Assembly (NCBI GenBank): GCA_018221065.1
Contig: JAAOXY010000109.1
Span: forward strand, 1 to 17,500
Origin: Candidatus Aenigmatarchaeota archaeon
GTDB taxonomy: Archaea; Aenigmatarchaeota; Aenigmatarchaeia; Aenigmatarchaeales; Aenigmatarchaeaceae
Reading direction: 5' to 3'
Length of the DNA stretch: 17,500 bases
The position numbers and the translations under genes were made by a program. Of the stretch, positions 1-7,383 are shown in pieces (positions within the stretch are counted from its first letter, which is position 1; the number at the start of each line of letters is the position of its first letter). The notes below the pieces were generated by a model. The model saw only the letters and a list, made by a program, of their open reading frames with translations. It was not told the DNA's origin and made no database searches.

Positions 1-1209
1 GAATATCCTCCAAAATCATTGCATGAATTGAAGGCATTGATAGATGAAAAATTAAAAAAACATTATGATATTGTTAAGATATTCAATTCTGGAAGTTTTC
101 TTGATGAAAAACAAATACCTAGAGCTTTTAGAAAATATGTTGTTAAAAAATGTGAAGATCATAAGGTTAAAACACTTGTTATTGAATCTCGTGGTGAATA
201 CTTTAATGATGATTTCTTTGAAGATATGAAGAGTGATTCTGTTAAAGTGACTATAGGCATTGGTTTAGAGGTTGCTGATGACAAGATTTTAAAGAAGATT
301 AAGAAAGGCATGACAGTAAAAGATTATGAGAATTCTGTTAAGAAATTGAAGAAAAACGGATTTGGTGTTAGAAGTTATGTGCTTGTAAATGCTCCTTATT
401 CTGATCAGAAGACGTTAGACAAAACAATAAAGATTGCTCTAAAATATTCGGATTCTATTTGTATGATGAATTGGTTCCCACATGGTAAATCTGAAGCATT
501 TAATCTTTGGATTAAAGGTAAGTGGAAGCCGTTCTCTGAAGATGATTTCATTAAAGCTACTAAGAAGTTCAAGAGTAGAAAAATAGAAAAGTTTTACGAA
601 GAATTTATCTTTACCCCGAGGTTTCCTATGGAAAAACAAATCTGGATAAGAGGTGCGGGTAAGAAAGAGTTATTGCATCCTTATTTTGAAGTATGGCAAG
701 ATTTTATTGTTAGATTCTATAAACCGAATAAAGATAGAAACATATTATTGTTTGTTCCTTGTGCATTTAGAAAACCTTATTCAAAATCTAGATTACACAG
801 AGCTATTACTGGTACATTGAGAAGAGTTCCTAATTATGAAAAGATACATGAGATTGTTGTGAGTAATCCTGGTGTTATACCTTTTGAACTGTCAAACAAC
901 TATCCTTTTAACAAATATGACTGGCCTGAATGGGAAGAGACGCCAGCTGTTAAGAAACTTTATCTTACAGTTATACAAGAAAGGACAGAGAACTATTTGA
1001 AAGCTCACAAAAAGAACTACAAGAAGTTTTATTGTTATATTAAACCAGGATCAGAGAGTTACAAGGCTGTTCATGCTGCTTGTAAGAATCAGAAAGTAAA
1101 ATTAGTTGATGCAATCAAAGAAGAAACTTATGAATCAATTAAAAATGAAAGAAATCCTATGTCATTGCAAAATGCTCTTACTGATTTGATGAATACACTA
1201 CTTGGTTAA
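1..1209 (+). CDS. raSEA: Archaeosine synthase: RaSEA radical-SAM C-terminal part fused to an ArcS-like catalytic domain (5' partial)
   Basis: The reading frame is open from base 1, so the N-terminus, which should carry the radical-SAM iron-sulfur cysteines, lies upstream of the window; the TTG at 19 is internal. Visible residues 1 to about 230 look like the C-terminal half of the archaeosine radical-SAM protein RaSEA (KIFNSGSFLDE, then IGIGLEVADD, then an SYVLVNAPYSDQ stretch). At visible residues 253-266 the ArcS signature PC-x3-KPY-x2-S-x2-H is matched exactly (PCAFRKPYSKSRLH), followed by an SNPGVIPFEL/YD segment typical of the DUF5591 ArcS core. Known biology: ArcS attaches lysine to preQ0 at position 15 of tRNA, and RaSEA then cleaves the adduct to archaeosine. 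Here both steps appear to be on one chain. The 3' end overlaps the convergent CYTH gene by 12 nt. The family call is firm; the fusion is directly visible. Confidence 0.88.
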   Translation, partial: EYPPKSLHELKALIDEKLKKHYDIVKIFNSGSFLDEKQIPRAFRKYVVKKCEDHKVKTLVIESRGEYFNDDFFEDMKSDSVKVTIGIGLEVADDKILKKIKKGMTVKDYENSVKKLKKNGFGVRSYVLVNAPYSDQKTLDKTIKIALKYSDSICMMNWFPHGKSEAFNLWIKGKWKPFSEDDFIKATKKFKSRKIEKFYEEFIFTPRFPMEKQIWIRGAGKKELLHPYFEVWQDFIVRFYKPNKDRNILLFVPCAFRKPYSKSRLHRAITGTLRRVPNYEKIHEIVVSNPGVIPFELSNNYPFNKYDWPEWEETPAVKKLYLTVIQERTENYLKAHKKNYKKFYCYIKPGSESYKAVHAACKNQKVKLVDAIKEETYESIKNERNPMSLQNALTDLMNTLLG

Positions 1210-1731
1210 TTCTTTCCAGTTCTTTCTATAATGTGCATACTTTTTTTCGAAGTGTTCTCTTGGCGTAACTTCTATTTCAAGTTCTTTGAACCTTTCTCTT
1301 AGTTCTTCTAAACATTTTTCTTTTTCAGCTTCAGAACAAAGTTTTTCTAATTCTAAAATGTGGCCATAACCTTTTGTATAATCTATACAGACTTTAACAC
1401 CCTTCCAATCGAATTGATGTCTATCTCTAAACCATTTAATTTCAACGTTCAGACCAATACCGTTAAGTAAATCTTCTAGTTTGTCGAAATCTTTTCTATC
1501 TACTTTAATTTCAATCTCTTCTCTAGCTTCATCATGTACCCTACCTTTTTTCAACCAGAGTTTAGCATACTTCTTAGACTGCTGTATTCTTAGATCTTCT
1601 TCACAGTCAAAATAACGAGATTCTTGATAGTCTCGTTTTGTTAGTTCTGCATTTTTATTAAAGAAATCTAGAAGTTTGTCATATTGTTCTTTTGTTATGA
1701 AACTTCTCAATTCAGCTTCGATGTTATTCAT
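1198..1731 (-). CDS. CYTH domain protein (class IV adenylate cyclase / triphosphatase-like)
   Basis: This 177-aa protein begins MNNIEAELR and so carries the CYTH signature E-x-E-x-R at residues 5-9. Later alternating charged strands (KLWLKKGR, EEIEIKVD, VKVCIDYTKGYGHILELE) match the eight-stranded triphosphate tunnel of the family. CYTH enzymes bind triphosphates with a divalent metal; archaeal members are annotated as class IV adenylate cyclases or as (thiamine/inorganic) triphosphatases, and the substrate cannot be told from sequence. The length is usual for a single-domain archaeal member. The start at 1731 is supported by a TTTAAATA box about 26 nt upstream, which implies a leaderless mRNA. 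The gene is convergent with the archaeosine gene (12-nt overlap) and divergent from the U32 gene. Confidence 0.85.
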   Translation of the reverse strand: MNNIEAELRSFITKEQYDKLLDFFNKNAELTKRDYQESRYFDCEEDLRIQQSKKYAKLWLKKGRVHDEAREEIEIKVDRKDFDKLEDLLNGIGLNVEIKWFRDRHQFDWKGVKVCIDYTKGYGHILELEKLCSEAEKEKCLEELRERFKELEIEVTPREHFEKKYAHYRKNWKELTK

Positions 1732-1750
1732 ATTATAAGATAGTAGGTAT

Positions 1751-1760
1751 TTTATTTAAA
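1751..1760. promoter_or_regulatory. Shared divergent TATA box for the CYTH and U32 genes
   Basis: The sequence TTTATTTAAA has a palindromic TTTAAA core (1755-1760) centred at 1757.5. It lies 25.5 nt before the U32 ATG (1783) and 26.5 nt before the CYTH ATG (1731). Read on the minus strand it gives TTTAAATA, a good archaeal TATA box. Both transcripts would be leaderless, and neither start has a Shine-Dalgarno sequence. Confidence 0.6.
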
Positions 1761-1782
1761 CTTCTGTTTCTAAGTGTTATAG

Positions 1783-2955
1783 ATGACTAAAAAGATTGAA
1801 CTTCTTGCACCTGCTGGGGATTTTCCTAGCCTAATTGGTGCTGTTGAAGCTGGTGCAGATGCAGTATATTTCGGGCTCAAAGATTTCAATATGCGACAAA
1901 GTGCTAAGAACTTTAGTATGAAAGATCTTACTAAAATAAACAAGATATGTAATGATAATAATGTCAAAAAATATCTTACTCTCAATATAATTATCTATGA
2001 TAGTGAACTGAAAAAATTAGAATCTTTGATAAAGAAGGTTCGTGGTAAAGTTGATGCAATCATATGTTGGGATCTTTCTGTTATTGGATTGTGTAAAAAA
2101 TATAAAATTCCTTTTCATATTTCAACACAAGCATCTGTTTCAAACTCTGCTTCAGCAAAGTTTTACAAAAAACTTGGAGCAGAACGAGTTGTTCTTGCTA
2201 GGGAACTTAGTCTTAAACAGATAAAGAAGATTGGTAAGATTGCAGATGTTGAATGTTTCATACATGGGGCTATGTGTGTTTCTGTTTCTGGGAGATGTTT
2301 TACTTCACAGTTTCTTAAGAATAAAAGTGCTAATCGTGGAGAGTGTCGCCAATTCTGTAGAAGATCTTATGTAATAAAAGATGATGCTGGCAATGAATTA
2401 AAATTAAAAAACAATAAAGTTATGTCTGCAAAAGATCTTTGCACATTACCATTTATTGATAAATTGAAGAAAAGTGGAATTGTAAGTTTTAAAATAGAGG
2501 GCAGAAACCGTTCTCCTGAATATGTTAGAACTGTTGTTTCTGTTTATAGAACTGCTTTGGATAAAAAGCTAAATGATAAAGATACTAAGAAGCTGCTTGA
2601 GAAATTGAAAACTGTTTATCATCGTGATATGTCATCTGGATTTTATTTAGGATTACCAACATCTGATGATTTTTCAAAATCAAATTTTGGAGAATCTACT
2701 GAACGTAAAATGTTCATAGGAAAGATTACAAAGTATTGGCCAAAGTCTGGAACTGCAGCAGTTAAATTAAATGCTGGTACTTTGAAATTAAAAGATGAGG
2801 TTTACATTATTGGAAACACTACTGGGATAAAGAGAGTAAAAATTAAAAGTATTGAACGTCATAATAAAAACATTAAGACTGTAACAAAAGGAATGACTGT
2901 AGGAATTAAAGTTCCAAAATGTAAAAAGGGTGATGATGTTTATATCATCAAATAA
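1783..2955 (+). CDS. Peptidase U32 family protein (TrhP/RlhA-like RNA hydroxylase)
   Basis: The 390-aa protein opens with the U32 signature region ELLAPAGDFPSLIGAVEAGADAVYFG. It carries the core motif VECFIHGAMCVSVSGRCF at residues 156-173 and then NRGECRQFC, giving four conserved cysteines (165, 172, 188, 192) likely to bind an iron-sulfur cluster. A KIEGRNRSPEYV segment near 240 and a small C-terminal beta-barrel (from about 305) complete the usual architecture. Although the family is named for a peptidase, characterised bacterial members hydroxylate RNA using prephenate-dependent chemistry: TrhP at tRNA U34 and RlhA at 23S rRNA C2501. An RNA-modification role is therefore the better guess, and it would fit the archaeosine gene two positions upstream. 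The start at 1783 is leaderless, from the box at 1751-1760. Confidence 0.88.
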   Translation: MTKKIELLAPAGDFPSLIGAVEAGADAVYFGLKDFNMRQSAKNFSMKDLTKINKICNDNNVKKYLTLNIIIYDSELKKLESLIKKVRGKVDAIICWDLSVIGLCKKYKIPFHISTQASVSNSASAKFYKKLGAERVVLARELSLKQIKKIGKIADVECFIHGAMCVSVSGRCFTSQFLKNKSANRGECRQFCRRSYVIKDDAGNELKLKNNKVMSAKDLCTLPFIDKLKKSGIVSFKIEGRNRSPEYVRTVVSVYRTALDKKLNDKDTKKLLEKLKTVYHRDMSSGFYLGLPTSDDFSKSNFGESTERKMFIGKITKYWPKSGTAAVKLNAGTLKLKDEVYIIGNTTGIKRVKIKSIERHNKNIKTVTKGMTVGIKVPKCKKGDDVYIIK

Positions 2956-2963
2956 TCTTTATT

Positions 2964-3509
2964 CTAACAAATAACTTTGTTTGAGGAACATCTTCCTTGA
3001 CTGGCACTCATTGCCTCAGATTGAGATCCATAACAACTTCCTTCACAATAATACCTATGTGTACTCGGGCAACAAAAACCATTTGAGTAACATTCTCCTG
3101 GACTGCATTGATTTGATATAGTGGTTGTAATTACGGTTGGTCTTATATATTTTTCACATACAATGTTTTCAACAACAAATGTTTGTTTGTTAAACATATC
3201 TGGTCGTTCTGGAATTTCTTCCTGGTTTTCTGTTTTAAGAACAATATCTACAAAAGCATCATCATAAACAAAACTCTTACAATATAGGTAGTTTCCATCG
3301 GTTGTGCATGTAACAACATTTCCGTTTGATTCATGATATCCTCTTAGAACATATGCGCCATATCTTGAATCGTGTGTGTATTCATTATTGATTAATTCAA
3401 TCGGACATTCAATTTCTTCGTCATCTTGAATTATTTCTTCTTTAACACAACCACTAATAAAAACAATACCAATTATTGAAAATAATATCAAAATTTTAAT
3501 ATATTTCAT
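2964..3509 (-). CDS. Cys-rich secreted lipoprotein of unknown function
   Basis: No family is recognised. The N-terminus has a short basic n-region, a hydrophobic segment and a lipobox FISGC, with the lipidated cysteine at residue 21, so the protein should be anchored on the outer face of the membrane. The mature chain has twelve further cysteines (35, 68, 77, 118, 135, 140, 146, 147, 155, 159, 174, 181), eight of them crowded into the last 47 residues. This even number suggests disulfides and a small knotted C-terminal module. I chose the ATG at 3509 because it forms an ATGA overlap with the TGA of the upstream M29 aminopeptidase gene, a translational coupling arrangement; an in-frame ATG at 3518 would add three residues. 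It is the last gene of the M24-M29-lipoprotein operon. Confidence 0.75.
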   Translation of the reverse strand: MKYIKILILFSIIGIVFISGCVKEEIIQDDEEIECPIELINNEYTHDSRYGAYVLRGYHESNGNVVTCTTDGNYLYCKSFVYDDAFVDIVLKTENQEEIPERPDMFNKQTFVVENIVCEKYIRPTVITTTISNQCSPGECYSNGFCCPSTHRYYCEGSCYGSQSEAMSASQGRCSSNKVIC

Positions 3510-4582
3510 ATTATCCATTTGCCGTTTTTCATTATCAATTTTCCATCTAAGAATACTTTACCATTCTTTCTTAGGTCCTTTACAATGTCCCAATGGAGTG
3601 CTGATTTGTTTGGTTCTCCGCATTCTTTGTAAGCCATACCAAATGCAAAGTGCATTGTACCACCAATCTTTTCATCAAATAATAAATTCTTTGTGAATTT
3701 TGTTATCTTTGGGTTCATTCCTATTCCTATTTCTCCAATGAATCTTGAACCTGCGTCTGTATCTAACATCTTTGTTAAGAACTTTTGATTCTTATCTGCT
3801 GTTGCTTTGATACATTTACCATTCTTGAATTCACAATAAATGTTTGTTACTTCTACTCCATCTCTAATTGCTGGATATGTAAATCTAATATGACCGTTTA
3901 CTGACTTCTTTACTGGTGCACCGAAAACTTCACCGCCAGGCATGTTCTCTTTACCGTCATCTAATACAAATGATTTTGGATATATTTCCATTGATAAATC
4001 TGTGTCTGTTCCAACAACTCTTAGAACTTTTCCTTTGTTCAATTTGTCTCTAAGTTTTGCAAATTGTTTAGAAAGTTTTTTCCAGTCTTGTAAACATGCA
4101 GCATATAAGAAATCTTCATATTCTTCTAAACTCATTTCTGCATCTTGTGCTAATGCGTTTGTTGGGAAATCTAAAGATACTCTTCTCATTTTTGGTTTTG
4201 AATTTACAATATAATCTGATATAGAGTGTGTTACTTTGTTTCGTAAAGCTAACTTGCTCGGATCAACATTAGAAAATTCTCTCGTGTTTGTATCTGCACC
4301 TATTCCAATGTATGCTTGAGATCTTTTTACGGTATGTTCAAACAATTTTGGAAAATGTGTCAATTGTTCTTTTGATGCATTCTTGTAATAAATATAAGAT
4401 AATCCTGGTAGGCCTAATCTTAGTAATGGGTAAGCTCCTTTCTTTATTAGCAGTCTGTAAACTTCTTTTATCAGTGGGGAAGCTTCTGGTGAAGAAGATA
4501 AAATAACATTATCACCTTTTTTTACATATACAGAATAATTGACTAATATTTCAGCTAACTTTTTAACTCTTGGATCTACCAT
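3506..4582 (-). CDS. M29-family metallo-aminopeptidase
   Basis: The 358-aa protein matches the thermophilic aminopeptidase (AmpS/AmpT, M29) family over its whole length. The dimetal site is intact: Glu218 (MPGGEVFGAP), Glu284 (FIGEIGIGMN), His311 (GGTMHFAFG), Tyr318, His330 and Asp332 (ALHWD). The 66-residue spacing between the two glutamates and the H-x6-Y spacing fit the family. It should remove N-terminal residues from cytoplasmic peptides. It is somewhat shorter than the roughly 410-aa bacterial enzymes, as usual in archaea. The ATG follows the TAA of the M24 gene with no gap (TAAATG), and its own TGA overlaps the lipoprotein ATG, so the three genes form one operon. Confidence 0.92.
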   Translation of the reverse strand: MVDPRVKKLAEILVNYSVYVKKGDNVILSSSPEASPLIKEVYRLLIKKGAYPLLRLGLPGLSYIYYKNASKEQLTHFPKLFEHTVKRSQAYIGIGADTNTREFSNVDPSKLALRNKVTHSISDYIVNSKPKMRRVSLDFPTNALAQDAEMSLEEYEDFLYAACLQDWKKLSKQFAKLRDKLNKGKVLRVVGTDTDLSMEIYPKSFVLDDGKENMPGGEVFGAPVKKSVNGHIRFTYPAIRDGVEVTNIYCEFKNGKCIKATADKNQKFLTKMLDTDAGSRFIGEIGIGMNPKITKFTKNLLFDEKIGGTMHFAFGMAYKECGEPNKSALHWDIVKDLRKNGKVFLDGKLIMKNGKWII

Positions 4583-5668
4583 TTATAATCGCCTCGTGAA
4601 TTTAGTTAATATTTGTTTACCTTTCTTTGTTAATAAAACCATGTCTTCTATTCTTACTCCGCCGAACTCTGGAATATATGCTCCCGGTTCTATTGTAAAT
4701 ATCATATTTTCTTTTAGAATATCTTTTGAATCTGGATCTAGAGAAGGTTTTTCATGAATATCCATACCAACTCCATGCCCTAGACCGTGTGTAAAGTATT
4801 GATTATGATTTAATTTTTTCATATAATCTCTTGCAGCTTTATCTATTATGCTAGCTTTTATTCCTGTTTTTAATTTGTTGATAGCTACTTTCTGTGCTTC
4901 TAAAACAATCTTGTGTAATATCTTTTCCTTTTCACCTGGTTTCAAACAGAATGTCCTGGTCATGTCTGTATGCATGTTTTTGTAGATAATACCACAATCT
5001 ATTACGATGAGGTCTTTTGCTAATATTTTTCTTTCTGTTATCTGATGATGTGGTTTTGATGAGTTCTTTCCTGAAGCTACTATTGTATCAAATGAATACC
5101 AGTCTGCGTGCTTTCTTACTTCTGCTTCGAAAATTCCAGCAATCTCTTTTTCTGTCATGTTTGGTGTAAGAGATTCTCTCACTGCCTTCATTCCTCTTAC
5201 TGTTATCCTTGCCCCTTTCTTCAGAATTGAAATCTCTTGTTTTGATTTTATTGCTCTGATATTCAAGAGTTCTTCTGATATGTCATTATAGCTTGATCTT
5301 ATTTTCTTTCTTATCTTGTCATATGTTAGAAAATTAAGAAATCCTAGTTCTAATCCTATTTTCTTTGTGGATATTTTTTTCTCTTTTAATATCTTTTTCA
5401 GTGCTTCTAATTTGTTTTTTGCCTTTATATCTGCTTTAACCTTGTTTGATACTGAGAAGACATCTATTCCATAATCTCTCACATCTGCTGATTCAAATGC
5501 AGAAGATATCATAAATGGCTGTTGATCTTTTGGTATACAGATAATCCCACCATATTGCATATCATATTTATTTAGAATATATCTGATATTTGGTGTTGAT
5601 GTTATTAGAGCCAAGTCTAATTTCTTCTTTTTTAGAACTTTTTGTATAGTTTCAACTTTAGAAAGCAT
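4583..5668 (-). CDS. M24-family Xaa-Pro aminopeptidase/dipeptidase
   Basis: The 361-aa protein has the two-domain layout of Xaa-Pro peptidases: a creatinase N-terminal domain (about 1-130) and a pita-bread catalytic domain (about 140-361). All five metal ligands are present: Asp224 (VIDCG), Asp235 (HTDMTR), His298 (GLGHGVG), Glu327 (FTIEPG) and Glu341 (VRIEDM). His208 in the KPHHQ loop and His305 fit the substrate-binding histidines of the family. It should cleave Xaa-Pro bonds in the cytoplasm, alongside the M29 aminopeptidase encoded immediately downstream with no spacer. The start at 5668 lies 37 nt after the dnaG stop, beyond the T-rich tract, so the operon probably has its own promoter or receives read-through. 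Confidence 0.93.
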   Translation of the reverse strand: MLSKVETIQKVLKKKKLDLALITSTPNIRYILNKYDMQYGGIICIPKDQQPFMISSAFESADVRDYGIDVFSVSNKVKADIKAKNKLEALKKILKEKKISTKKIGLELGFLNFLTYDKIRKKIRSSYNDISEELLNIRAIKSKQEISILKKGARITVRGMKAVRESLTPNMTEKEIAGIFEAEVRKHADWYSFDTIVASGKNSSKPHHQITERKILAKDLIVIDCGIIYKNMHTDMTRTFCLKPGEKEKILHKIVLEAQKVAINKLKTGIKASIIDKAARDYMKKLNHNQYFTHGLGHGVGMDIHEKPSLDPDSKDILKENMIFTIEPGAYIPEFGGVRIEDMVLLTKKGKQILTKFTRRL

Positions 5669-5673
5669 TATAA

Positions 5674-5727
5674 TAATAAGAAAAAGGGAAAGAAAAAGGT
5701 TACGGTTACTTCAGATTTTGAAGTAAC
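5674..5727 (-). terminator. Hairpin plus T-rich tract at the dnaG 3' end
   Basis: On the minus strand a perfect 9-bp stem (GTTACTTCA / TGAAGTAAC, 5-nt loop, 5705-5727) includes the dnaG stop codon. It is followed by a pyrimidine run with two TTTTT blocks (5676-5698). Archaeal termination mainly needs the T tract; the strong stem makes this look like an intrinsic terminator or a 3'-end stabiliser. Confidence 0.55.
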
Positions 5728-6977
5728 ACTAATTTGATGTTCTCAGGAACTTGTATTCTTCCTGCTGTTCGCATTGCGACAACATATTTTAGTCCCCTTT
5801 CTGAGCATGTTTGAACCAGTTTTTGATCTACTGTTCCATCAATAACCACAACGTCTATATTGTCCAGTTCTTTCATAGCATTGAACACTTCTCGAGAAGG
5901 TACTTTTCCGAGAGCTTCCATTTTGCTATCTAAAAAGACTGCTGCTCTTGATCCTGTTAGATCTTCAAGAGTCTCTTTGAACTTTTTCTTCTTTTTTTCA
6001 TCTAAAAAAGATCTTGTTATTTGTGGTTTTGCAGCTGGTCTTGATGTCGGCTTTGACATTTCTATTCTCTTGACCGTTCTTGTTGGTATTCTGGTTGCTG
6101 GCCTTAATGGTCTTGGTGATCTTGAATGACCATTTTTTTCACCAGTCAACATGTGTGTTTCAATGTTGTCTTTTTGGAACTGTACTTTTTCACGAATAGC
6201 TTTGAATATCTCTTTCTTAGAAAGATCTTCTACTTCTTTGCCCATTGGTGCTCTTGACACAAAGTCTACGTCAGCTACTGCTGCGAACTCTTTCAATATT
6301 AAGTCACCACCTCTATCTCCATCTAAGAAGACTGTAGTTTCCTTTTTCTTAGAAAGTTCTGCAACTGTTTTGCTTATAGACGTTCCGCCTATTGCTATTA
6401 CATTCTTTATTCCGTTTTTCATCAGTTTTATTACGTCTGCTCTTCCTTCAACGACTATAATAGCATCGTTCTTGTCAATGTTTGGTCCTGCTGGTGAGCC
6501 TTTATAATTTACAACTTCAGCAACACGGACTGCTTCTTTAATATGTTCAGAAATTTCTTGTGCTTCTGGCAATCCTTCGTCAAACATACTAGCAAGAAGT
6601 TCTTTTGCTCTTTCTATTACGTATTTTCTCTTGGATATTCTAACATCTTCGATCTTTTCTATTCTTATTTTTGCATTACATGGACCTACTCTTTCAATAG
6701 TTTCCATACATGCAGCTATCAAAGCTGTTTCTGAGCTGTCTAAAGACGAAGGTATTGTTACAACACCTGATGTCTTTCCGCCCTTTGTACTCATATCAAC
6801 ATCTATTCTACCGATTCTACCAGTTCTTTGAAGCTCTCTCAGATCTAATTCTTGTCCTAATAGACCTTCTGTTTGTCCGAAAACAGCTCCTATAACGTCT
6901 GGCTTTTCAACTGTGCCATCAGCGTTAAACTTAGCGTAAACAGTATATTTTGATGTTGCTTGTGCTAATTTTCCCAT
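5706..6977 (-). CDS. dnaG: Archaeal DnaG-type primase (Toprim protein)
   Basis: The protein of 423 aa starts MGKLAQATSKYTVYAKF, the usual archaeal DnaG N-terminus. The Toprim domain (about residues 165-270) has the catalytic glutamate in VVEGRADV (Glu177) and the metal pair in FLDGDRGGD (Asp219, Asp221). A basic Pro/Arg-rich linker (about 280-325) leads to a C-terminal domain. Archaeal DnaG can synthesise RNA primers in vitro and is also known as an exosome-associated RNA-binding subunit, so its role may be in RNA processing, replication, or both. I chose the ATG at 6977 because AGGAGATGAT lies just upstream and the homology begins there; an in-frame ATG at 7052 would add 25 residues not typical of DnaG. 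A 179-nt leader separates it from the DUF167 gene. Confidence 0.95.
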   Translation of the reverse strand: MGKLAQATSKYTVYAKFNADGTVEKPDVIGAVFGQTEGLLGQELDLRELQRTGRIGRIDVDMSTKGGKTSGVVTIPSSLDSSETALIAACMETIERVGPCNAKIRIEKIEDVRISKRKYVIERAKELLASMFDEGLPEAQEISEHIKEAVRVAEVVNYKGSPAGPNIDKNDAIIVVEGRADVIKLMKNGIKNVIAIGGTSISKTVAELSKKKETTVFLDGDRGGDLILKEFAAVADVDFVSRAPMGKEVEDLSKKEIFKAIREKVQFQKDNIETHMLTGEKNGHSRSPRPLRPATRIPTRTVKRIEMSKPTSRPAAKPQITRSFLDEKKKKKFKETLEDLTGSRAAVFLDSKMEALGKVPSREVFNAMKELDNIDVVVIDGTVDQKLVQTCSERGLKYVVAMRTAGRIQVPENIKLVLLQNLK

Positions 6978-7156
6978 TTTATCATCTCCTGTTCTATATA
7001 GTTTCAAGAAAAAGACCATTGTAGATAGACTGCTGTCTTCTACTGCCCGCATATTGCGGTTAAATCATGAATTTAATATTTGATTACTAGTCTTTCTCTT
7101 GTACTATAAATTATTAGGTTGAGGATGTATATAAAACCATACGAAATATAACGGCG
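6978..7156 (-). promoter_or_regulatory. dnaG upstream/leader region with TATA box and two inverted repeats
   Basis: No gene is visible. A TTTATATA box occurs at 7128-7135 (minus strand); a start 25 nt downstream would give a leader of about 130 nt. The leader holds TTAAAT/ATTTAA (7060-7076, 5-nt spacer), directly followed toward dnaG by CCGCA/TGCGG (7047-7059, 3-nt spacer). It ends in the Shine-Dalgarno sequence AGGAGATGAT (about 6981-6990). The repeats could be an operator or RNA hairpins. Confidence 0.4.
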
Positions 7157-7375
7157 TTATATAATCTTGTCCACAGGTAATTCTAATAATTTCTTCTTAG
7201 AGGTCTTTCCGCGTACTATTTTGCATGATCCATAGCGTCTAGTAAGCTCTTTTACTATCTCAGAATTAGCTTTATTGTTCTCTGGTGGTGATTTTGTATG
7301 AATGATCAGCGTATTTCCGTCTATCTCTAGCTTGAACTTCTTTGAATTCGTATGCACTTTGGCTTCGACTAGCAA
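7157..7375 (-). CDS. DUF167 (YggU/UPF0235) family protein
   Basis: The 72-aa protein has the compact DUF167 fold signature: a beta segment with HTNSKKFKLEI, then LIIHTKSPPENNKANSEIVKEL, then CKIVRGKTSKKKLLEL. The PPENNKAN motif, usually PP(V/E)-G-KAN, is the family hallmark. Function is unknown, although the fold has been solved for bacterial members. The start is a TTG at 7375; an AGGTG Shine-Dalgarno sequence overlaps the TAG of the preceding CBS gene and places the start. The gene lies 8 nt after that gene, so the two are probably co-transcribed and translationally linked. Confidence 0.85.
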   Translation of the reverse strand: MLVEAKVHTNSKKFKLEIDGNTLIIHTKSPPENNKANSEIVKELTRRYGSCKIVRGKTSKKKLLELPVDKII

Positions 7376-7383
7376 AGAAACAC

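Noticed and set aside
5860..6831. Plus-strand ORFs opposite dnaG
   Set aside because: Ser/Phe-rich shadows of dnaG with no ribosome sites.
6978..7052. 25-residue N-terminal extension of dnaG from an ATG at 7052
   Set aside because: The added residues are not DnaG-like, and a strong AGGAGATGAT site places the start at 6977.
7047..7059. tRNA or box C/D RNA in the dnaG leader
   Set aside because: No cloverleaf, T-loop consensus or paired C and D boxes could be found around the short inverted repeats.
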